From: Pseudomonadota bacterium
GTDB lineage: Bacteria > Pseudomonadota > Gammaproteobacteria > Burkholderiales > Gallionellaceae
Length of the DNA: 47,004 nucleotides
Reading direction: 5' to 3'
Assembly (NCBI GenBank): GCA_021783995.1
Contig: JAJXTH010000019.1
Location: 1 to 47,004 of the forward strand
Within the stretch, counting starts at the first letter, position 1, and each line of letters opens with the position of its first letter. Positions 42,232 to 47,004 of this stretch are shown in pieces. Both the position numbers and the translations under genes were made by a program. The notes beneath the pieces are model-generated. The model was not told where the DNA came from, ran no database searches, and was given only the letters and a program-made list of their open reading frames with translations.

Positions 42232-43701
42232 ATGAGATTTCTGAATCAAGGATTGTCCATGCTCGCAGGATCGCTCTGCGTGCTTGGTTTCTCTCCATTC
42301 AACATGTACCCGGTTCCGGTGCTGGCGCTCGCCGTGCTCTTCGCACTGTGGAGCCATGCGAGATCGCTGCGCGCTGCGGCAGGTCTCGGATTCTCTTTTG
42401 GACTCGGGCTTTTCGGGGCCGGGATAAGCTGGATCTATGTCGCGCTTCACGATTACGGCGACATGAACATGTGGCTCGCAGGCCTTGCCACCTTATTGTT
42501 CGCATCGTTCCTTGCGCTATTCACCGCGCTTGCAGGCTATCTCCAGGCGCGCTTTGCAAAAGGTAAGCTCCGCGTCGCGCTTGCGATGCCGGCCATATGG
42601 GTGCTGATGGAATGGGTTCGAGGCACCATATTCACCGGCTTTCCCTGGCTGACTCTGGGTTATGCGCAAATCAACAGCGTGCTCGCAGGCTATGCGCCCA
42701 TTCTGGGAGCCTATGGAGTGTCGCTGATCTCAGCCGTATGCTCAGGCCTCATCGCGCTCGCGTGGCAGGAGCGTTTGAACAGAAAAAGAGCGATCCTTGC
42801 GCTTGCAGCCATTCTGATCGCAGGCACATCCCTGCGCGCCGTATCGTGGACTCATCCGCAGGGTCAGCCTTTTTCGGTGGCGCTCGTGCAGGGAAACATC
42901 CCTCAGGACATCAAGTTCAATCCCGATGTCCTGAACGACACGCTCAACATCTATCGCAACCTCGTGCTTCAGCATCCTGCAAAACTGACCGTACTGCCTG
43001 AAACCGCATTCCCGATGATGGAAGACGAAGTGCCGAAAAACCTGATCGAGGATCTGCGCGACCACGCGCGAAAAAACGGTGGCGACATCCTGATAGGCTC
43101 ATTCGAGAAGGAAGACGGCAGCTATTACAACAGCGTGTTTTCTACAGGCAGTTCAAACGCCCAGCACTACCGCAAGCACCATCTGGTGATCTTCGGCGAA
43201 TTCATTCCGCTGAGGCCGGTTTTCGGCTGGCTGATCAACGACGTTCTGAACATCCCGATGGGAGATTTGGCTCGAGGATCATCGACGCAGCCGCCGCTTG
43301 CCGCAGCAGGCCAGCGGATCTCGGTGGACATCTGCTACGAGGACGTGTTCGGCGAGGAAATCATCAGGGCATTGCCCGATGCGACTCTGCTCGTGAACGT
43401 GACCAATGACGCGTGGTACGGGGATTCCTTCGCGGCAGCGCAGCACAAGCAGATGTCGCAGATGCGCGCGCTTGAAACAGGGCGCATGATGCTGCGCGCG
43501 ACCAACACAGGAGAGACGGCCATCATAAACGCCGACGGCCGCGTACTTGCAAAACTGCCTCAGCATGAAAGAGCCGTGCTGCAAGGCATGGCCCAGGGAT
43601 ATGGCGGAGAAACGCCCTATGTGCGCTTCGGCAACGCTACTGTGCTGCTCGCGATCGCGCTGCTGCTCGCGACCGCAGTACGCCTCTCAAGAAAATCCTA
43701 G
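42232..43701 (+). CDS. lnt: Apolipoprotein N-acyltransferase
   Basis: Lnt adds the third acyl chain to lipoproteins at the periplasmic side of the inner membrane. The start ATG 42232 (MRFLNQGLSMLAGSLCVLGF) gives 489 residues; an in-frame upstream ATG at 42202 is less likely. Six N-terminal membrane segments include GLGFSFGLGLFGAGISWIYV and EWVRGTIFTGFPWLTLGY. The nitrilase domain has the catalytic triad in TVLPETAFPM (Glu), YRKHHLVIFGEFIPLR (Lys) and SVDICYEDVFGEE (Cys). A C-terminal helix ends the protein. Its stop codon overlaps that of the convergent rhodanese gene. Confidence 0.96.
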   Translation: MRFLNQGLSMLAGSLCVLGFSPFNMYPVPVLALAVLFALWSHARSLRAAAGLGFSFGLGLFGAGISWIYVALHDYGDMNMWLAGLATLLFASFLALFTALAGYLQARFAKGKLRVALAMPAIWVLMEWVRGTIFTGFPWLTLGYAQINSVLAGYAPILGAYGVSLISAVCSGLIALAWQERLNRKRAILALAAILIAGTSLRAVSWTHPQGQPFSVALVQGNIPQDIKFNPDVLNDTLNIYRNLVLQHPAKLTVLPETAFPMMEDEVPKNLIEDLRDHARKNGGDILIGSFEKEDGSYYNSVFSTGSSNAQHYRKHHLVIFGEFIPLRPVFGWLINDVLNIPMGDLARGSSTQPPLAAAGQRISVDICYEDVFGEEIIRALPDATLLVNVTNDAWYGDSFAAAQHKQMSQMRALETGRMMLRATNTGETAIINADGRVLAKLPQHERAVLQGMAQGYGGETPYVRFGNATVLLAIALLLATAVRLSRKS

Positions 43702-44120
43702 TATTCGGCTTCGCGAACGACGGGCAGCCCTTCGGACTCCCAACGGGTATAGCCGCCGTCCAGATTCAGCACGTTCTTGTATCCCATTATCTGCAACACC
43801 GCAGCAGCCATCGCTGAACGTCCGCTGGTCGCGCAATAAACCACGACCTGCTGGTCGCGCGCGCCGGACAGAGGCGGATAATGCTTGGGGTATGCGGTAT
43901 CCGCTGCCGCTTCGATGATGCCGCGCGGCACGAGATGGGCGCTGCCGATGTGACCGTGCTCGAACTCGGCGGACTCGCGCACGTCGACCAGCAGAAAGTC
44001 ATCCCTGGCGTCCAGCTTGGCCTTGAGCTCAGAAGGCGCAATCTCCTTCACGCAGGATTTAGCGGCCTTGACGAAGTCCATAAGGCCTACCGGGGTTTCG
44101 GGTTTGAATGTGTTGTACAT
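43698..44120 (-). CDS. Rhodanese-like sulfurtransferase
   Basis: The 140-residue single-domain protein has the rhodanese pattern: LVDVRESAEFEHGHIGSAHL, IPRGI-like LVPRGIIE, VVVYCATSGRSAMAAAVLQ (active-site Cys96 in the loop CATSGR) and NLDGGYTRWESEGLPV. A short N-terminal extension includes one further Cys (SCVKEIAPSEL). It has no signal peptide, so it is probably cytosolic. It could carry sulfane sulfur, fitting the sulfur theme. It is 42 bases downstream of the DUF302 gene and overlaps the lnt stop. Confidence 0.9.
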   Translation of the reverse strand: MYNTFKPETPVGLMDFVKAAKSCVKEIAPSELKAKLDARDDFLLVDVRESAEFEHGHIGSAHLVPRGIIEAAADTAYPKHYPPLSGARDQQVVVYCATSGRSAMAAAVLQIMGYKNVLNLDGGYTRWESEGLPVVREAEY

Positions 44121-44162
44121 GTTGAATCTTCCTGTTTGGGATTATCGAAAATTAGCAAAGGC

Positions 44163-44630
44163 CTATTTCAGCGCCTCGTCGGTGAATCTGTCTATGGTCT
44201 CGTCGATGTCCTTAACGGCCTTTGCCGCACCCTTGATCGCAAAACGCTGATCGAGATAGGTGCCGTCGGTATAGCTCAGCCAGACCTTGCCGTCCGCATC
44301 CTGCCATGCCACCGCCTTGAACGGAATATCGAGAGATGCAAGCGGCGCTTCCTTGATGATGTAGGGCCCGCCCTTGCCGCGACCGAAAATCAGGAGCTCA
44401 TTGGGTGGAATTTCCACGCCTACCTTCCGGGACATGGCCTGCCAGTCTATCCGGCTGAAGATGGTGACCCCCACCGCCTTCGCCGCGGCCTCGACGCGAT
44501 CCATGGTCTCATGAACCGGGTATTTGCTGGCCTTGGTGACGATGCCCGTATTGCTGTCCAGAACCCCGCCCGGTCCTGCATAGGCGGAAAACGATAAGAA
44601 AAATGCAAGAACCCCCGTCAGCAGCTTCAA
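44163..44630 (-). CDS. DUF302-family exported protein (TTG start)
   Basis: The reading frame is open far upstream, but a strong AGGAGG lies seven bases before a TTG at 44630. From there the product starts MKLLTGVLAFFLSFSAYAGP, a clean signal peptide, and has 155 residues. The body has the DUF302 features: a helix with MDRVEAAAKAVGVTIFSRI, PPNELLIFGRGKGGPYI, LDIPFKAVAWQDADGKVWLS and YTDGTYLDQRF. DUF302 proteins occur in sulfur-oxidising and other bacteria; the function is not known. A perfect 9-bp inverted repeat lies 85 bases upstream. The next gene is a rhodanese. Confidence 0.85.
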   Translation of the reverse strand: MKLLTGVLAFFLSFSAYAGPGGVLDSNTGIVTKASKYPVHETMDRVEAAAKAVGVTIFSRIDWQAMSRKVGVEIPPNELLIFGRGKGGPYIIKEAPLASLDIPFKAVAWQDADGKVWLSYTDGTYLDQRFAIKGAAKAVKDIDETIDRFTDEALK

Positions 44631-45106
44631 ATCCGTTCCTCCTGAATTTTTGCAGGATTGTACCGCAAAACAGTCTGGCCGTTTTGTCGCCACGACAAGG
44701 ATGTAATACATGCGCATCACATCCTTGCCGATGTGATGATGTGTGATCTGGAGAATGATGCTGCACAGTTCACCGCGCGGCCATATTGGACATTCCCAAT
44801 CAACCATCCGAAGCACCGTAAACAATGCTTGACGGGGTTCCATTATTTGGCACCATTTTGCAATGATATAGTGCGCATCGCAAATCCCTTTCTGCTGTAT
44901 ATACCGATCCCGTTTCGGCAACGCTTGAATGGAGGCGCACCAAAGCTTTACTGATAGTGCCGCCTAATTGAGGGCAACGGGTCGCGAGTGCGTTTTGAGA
45001 AAGGCGGGCAGATTGCCACTTTTCACAGACCGCACCCAGTACAAGAGGCAAAGCCTTATCAAGTGCGGGATGCGCGGCAATATCTTGAAAATTTAGGAGT
45101 AACACC
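44631..45106. other. Intergenic region between the DUF302 and HicB-like genes
   Basis: No gene is supported in about 480 bases; open frames here are short or lack ribosome sites. CATCACATC (44715-44723) and GATGTGATG (44730-44738) form a perfect 9-bp inverted repeat with 6-base centre, a good operator candidate for the DUF302 gene. TTGGCAC...GC at 44847-44861 resembles a sigma-54 site but the spacing is one base short. Confidence 0.4.
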
Positions 45107-45379
45107 ATGAGTACGATGAAATATAAGGGCTTTGCCGCCCGTGTCGAATACAGTGAGGAGGATGGCTGCTTTATCGGCCGTCTCGCCGGCATACGTGATG
45201 TGATTGGCGTTCACGGTGAAAGCGTTGCCGAATTGCGCGCAGCCTTTGAAGAGGCCTTTGATGACTGTCTGGCGACATGCAAAAAAATTGGGACAATTGG
45301 CGATTCGACATTGGCGGAAGCCATTCTGGACAGGCTTGTGCACAATGCTCACAAATCACCCTCAACGGCGAATCGATGA
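45107..45379 (+). CDS. Orphan HicB-like antitoxin protein
   Basis: ATG 45107 follows TAGGAG by seven bases; the product has 90 residues. Its first 60 match the HicB partial RNase H-like fold: MKYKGFAARVEYSEEDGCFI, GRLAGIRDVIGVHGES and AELRAAFEEAFDDCLATCKK. The usual continuation (proline-containing linker and ribbon-helix-helix) is missing; the tail TIGDSTLAEAILDRLVHNA is unrelated. There is no hicA next to it. It is probably a truncated or decayed antitoxin remnant, though it may still be expressed. Confidence 0.65.
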   Translation: MSTMKYKGFAARVEYSEEDGCFIGRLAGIRDVIGVHGESVAELRAAFEEAFDDCLATCKKIGTIGDSTLAEAILDRLVHNAHKSPSTANR

Positions 45380-45452
45380 GAAAAAGAAAATCAGTTTGAC
45401 GAAACGATCAGATCAGGAGTAAAAAACACACCCCGCGTCGCTACGCTTCGAC

Positions 45453-45492
45453 TGTCCAGTTTGCCGTGGACTGAGTGTCCAATTTGCGTGGA
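45453..45492. repeat. Two imperfect direct repeats, possible insertion-sequence end
   Basis: TGTCCAGTTTGCCGTGGA (45453-45470) and TGTCCAATTTGCGTGGA (45476-45492) are imperfect copies five bases apart, in a 290-base stretch without a supported gene. Multiple short repeats starting TGTC resemble the ends of IS21-like elements, but no transposase is near, so this would be a solo end or relic. Confidence 0.3.
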
Positions 45493-45669
45493 ATATGCAA
45501 GCCCAAGCCGCAATCGACCCGAGCTTGCATCGTTTCGGTCACGAGTGACGGGAAAAAATTCTAATGGATTTTTTGGGATAATTGCAGCCGGCTTTAACAT
45601 CGAACGAAACGCCGCTGATTTTCATCCGTCTGATACTCACCGTTCCAAAGTACTTCGAGGAGATAAAAA

Positions 45670-46671
45670 ATGATCAAAGCATATGCAGCATTCGAGCCCA
45701 AAGGCGAACTCAAACCTTTCGAGTATGACCCCGGCGAATTGAAACCGCTGGAGGTGGAGATCGACGTTCACTATTGCGGCATTTGCCACAGCGATCTGAG
45801 CGTGATCGACAGCGAATGGGGAGCAAGCACATACCCGGTGGTGGCCGGTCACGAAGTGGTGGGCAAGATCAGCCAGGTCGGCAGCCATGTCAGGGATCTT
45901 GCGGCAGGCCAGATCGTCGGCCTGGGCTGGCACGCGGGCTATTGCAACAAGTGTTCGCTTTGTCTTGCGGGTGACAACAACCTGTGCGCCAACTCACAGG
46001 CCACCATCGTCGGCCACCACGGCGGCTTTGCGGACAAGGTGCGCGCCGCTTCAAACAGCGTGGTGACTATCCCCGATGGCATCGATCTTGAATCGGCCGG
46101 ACCGCTATTCTGCGGCGGAATCACCGTGTTCAATCCTCTTGTGCAATTCGGCATCAAACCCACCGACAAAGTGGCGGTGATCGGCATCGGCGGCCTGGGG
46201 CACATGGCGCTGAAATTCCTCAATGCATGGGGCTGCGAAGTGACGGCTTTCACCTCGTCTGCAAAAAAGAAAAAAGAAGCGCTCAGTCTGGGGGCGCACC
46301 ATACGCTGAACTCCCGCGACGAGAACGAGATCAGGGGGGCGGCAGGCCGATTCGACTACATCCTGTCCACGGTCAACGTGAAACTGGATTGGAACCTTTA
46401 CCTTAGCACACTGGCTCCGCGCGGAAGATTGCACTTCGTTGGAGCGACGCTTGAGCCGCTGGATATCGGCGTGTTCTCACTCATCGGCGCTCAACGTTCC
46501 GTGTCCGGCTCGCCGGTGGGCAGCCCCGCCACGATCGCGAAGATGCTGGATTTCGCCAACTTGCACCAGATCAGGCCGGAGATCGAGAAATTCAAGTTTA
46601 CCGACATCAACAAGGCGATCGAAAGGGTGAGGAGCGGCGAGGCGCGCTATCGCGTTGTACTGTGTCGATAA
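45670..46671 (+). CDS. ahr: Zinc-dependent NADPH aldehyde reductase (Ahr/YjgB-like)
   Basis: This medium-chain dehydrogenase reduces aldehydes with NADPH; E. coli Ahr acts on a broad range. The 333-residue protein starts MIKAYAAFEPKGELKPFEYD, ATG 45670 after GAGGAG. Motifs: VHYCGICHSDLSVIDSEWG and VVAGHEVVG (catalytic Zn), CNKCSLCLAGDNNLC (structural Zn Cys set), PLFCGGITVFNPL and the Rossmann VIGIGGLGHMALKFL. The IDSEWG and TVNVKLDW blocks match E. coli Ahr closely. It is a single gene, flanked by mobile-element traces on the right. Confidence 0.9.
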   Translation: MIKAYAAFEPKGELKPFEYDPGELKPLEVEIDVHYCGICHSDLSVIDSEWGASTYPVVAGHEVVGKISQVGSHVRDLAAGQIVGLGWHAGYCNKCSLCLAGDNNLCANSQATIVGHHGGFADKVRAASNSVVTIPDGIDLESAGPLFCGGITVFNPLVQFGIKPTDKVAVIGIGGLGHMALKFLNAWGCEVTAFTSSAKKKKEALSLGAHHTLNSRDENEIRGAAGRFDYILSTVNVKLDWNLYLSTLAPRGRLHFVGATLEPLDIGVFSLIGAQRSVSGSPVGSPATIAKMLDFANLHQIRPEIEKFKFTDINKAIERVRSGEARYRVVLCR

Positions 46672-46763
46672 TGATGACTTGAAGCATGAGATCAGCAGCA
46701 ATGTGCTGGTTTGCACAAAGGCAAAACCGAAAGAGGCAGCAAGCAAGGATAATCCCCCCATTT

Positions 46764-46880
46764 TTAGTTGGGGTCAGAAGTAGAGCTGGTTAAAAAAGTT
46801 AATTTTTGTTTCGGGGTGATGCCGCCGAGCGCCATGTGCGGACGCTCGTGATTGTAGGTCCACATCCACTTTGTTGCATC
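46764..46880 (-). pseudogene. IS3-family transposase C-terminal remnant
   Basis: The minus strand encodes 38 residues and a stop: DATKWMWTYNHERPHMALGG, then ITPKQKLTFLTSS. The WTYNHERPHMALGGITPKQK stretch is the C-terminal hallmark of IS3-family integrase-type transposases. Homology stops at about 46880, where the frame continues into unrelated sequence and soon a stop. The rest of the transposase is missing, apparently cut by the element that follows. Confidence 0.8.
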
Positions 46881-46914
46881 ACTCTTGTCCAAAACAGGAT
46901 TTCAAATCAGCGTG

Positions 46915-46990
46915 ACGTTGGGTCATCCAAAGGTGTAAGGTAATCGTGTATCGCCAAACACACCATGCCCATCCAAAGGAGACCCAACGT
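46915..46990 (+). promoter_or_regulatory. Inverted repeat covering the start of the last gene
   Basis: ACGTTGGGTC (46915-46924) is the exact complement of GACCCAACGT (46981-46990). The right arm covers the last base of the AAAGGAG ribosome site and the first two bases of the GTG start at 46989. In a read-through transcript this would hide the start; insertion sequences use such hairpins to avoid translation from outside promoters. Confidence 0.4.
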
Positions 46991-47004
46991 GAAAGCATCA
47001 TGCA
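46989..47004 (+). CDS. 5' end of a gene, possibly a transposase (partial)
   Basis: GTG 46989 follows AAAGGAG (46975-46981) by seven bases and reads MKASC before the edge. The position after a truncated transposase and the start-sequestering inverted repeat suggest an insertion-sequence gene. Five residues are too few to name a family. Confidence 0.35.

Noticed and set aside
44847-44861. Sigma-54-like promoter (TTGGCAC ... GC)
   Set aside because: The GG and GC elements are nine bases apart instead of the required ten, and no gene start follows at a suitable distance.
44163-44921. Long 252-residue version of the DUF302 protein
   Set aside because: The N-terminal 97 residues look non-coding, while a strong AGGAGG and a clean signal peptide support the TTG start at 44630.

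Overview
The window reads as a chromosomal segment of a betaproteobacterium. The gene order (nadK-recN-bamE-dapB-pcnB-folK-panB-panC; glnS-DUF4870-cysS), the moderately high GC content, the periplasmic Sox genes without soxCD and several DsrE-type proteins would fit the Nitrosomonadales (Gallionella/Sideroxydans-like or a related sulfur oxidiser). That placement is an inference from content. No rRNA, tRNA or CRISPR array was seen.

Layout. 1-181: 5' part of a cydP-like small gene (minus), leading off the left edge towards a probable cytochrome bd operon. 419-7604 (minus): an eight-gene housekeeping run from nadK to panC. 7777-8725 (plus): two small envelope proteins, one with nonapeptide repeats and one glycine-zipper. 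8753-17604: housekeeping genes yheS, a YccA/BI-1 membrane protein, tex, a GldC-like gene, cysS, a DUF4870 gene and glnS. 17763-21388 (plus): an envelope operon with a TPR protein, an L,D-transpeptidase, a cyclophilin and lpxH. 21515-23436: a PlcP-like metallophosphoesterase with a GT4 glycosyltransferase, a pair known from phosphate-stress lipid remodelling. 23499-29712: a Cus-type Cu/Ag efflux operon whose adaptor carries a C-terminal CusF domain. 29820-31503: a sterol-desaturase-family gene and a secreted DsrE protein. 31503-32587: an AT-richer patch with a small lipoprotein and a zinc-ribbon protein. Then tcdA and an RluB/RluF-type pseudouridine synthase (minus).

34174-39997 is the most interesting part. 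An ECF sigma factor, a membrane anti-sigma factor whose periplasmic half is a DsrE-type domain, and soxY-soxZ-soxA-soxB lie in one minus-strand run. Two secreted DsrE proteins are transcribed divergently. The shared intergenic region holds two mirror-image promoter-like motifs, GGAATA-N16-CGTCAT (plus) and GGAATA-N16-CGTCTT (minus). The first soluble DsrE protein shares its conserved blocks with the anti-sigma sensor domain. I infer an autoregulated envelope sulfur-sensing sigma circuit that controls thiosulfate oxidation.

The right part holds a small Lys/Glu/Ala-rich secreted protein, a TlpA-type thioredoxin with an outer-membrane barrel protein, lnt, a rhodanese, a DUF302 protein with a TTG start, an orphan HicB-like protein, the aldehyde reductase ahr, and at the edge an IS3-family transposase remnant next to the start of another, probably mobile, element. 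Two dispersed-repeat sequences have become protein-coding, one inside cysS and one at the start of lpxH.
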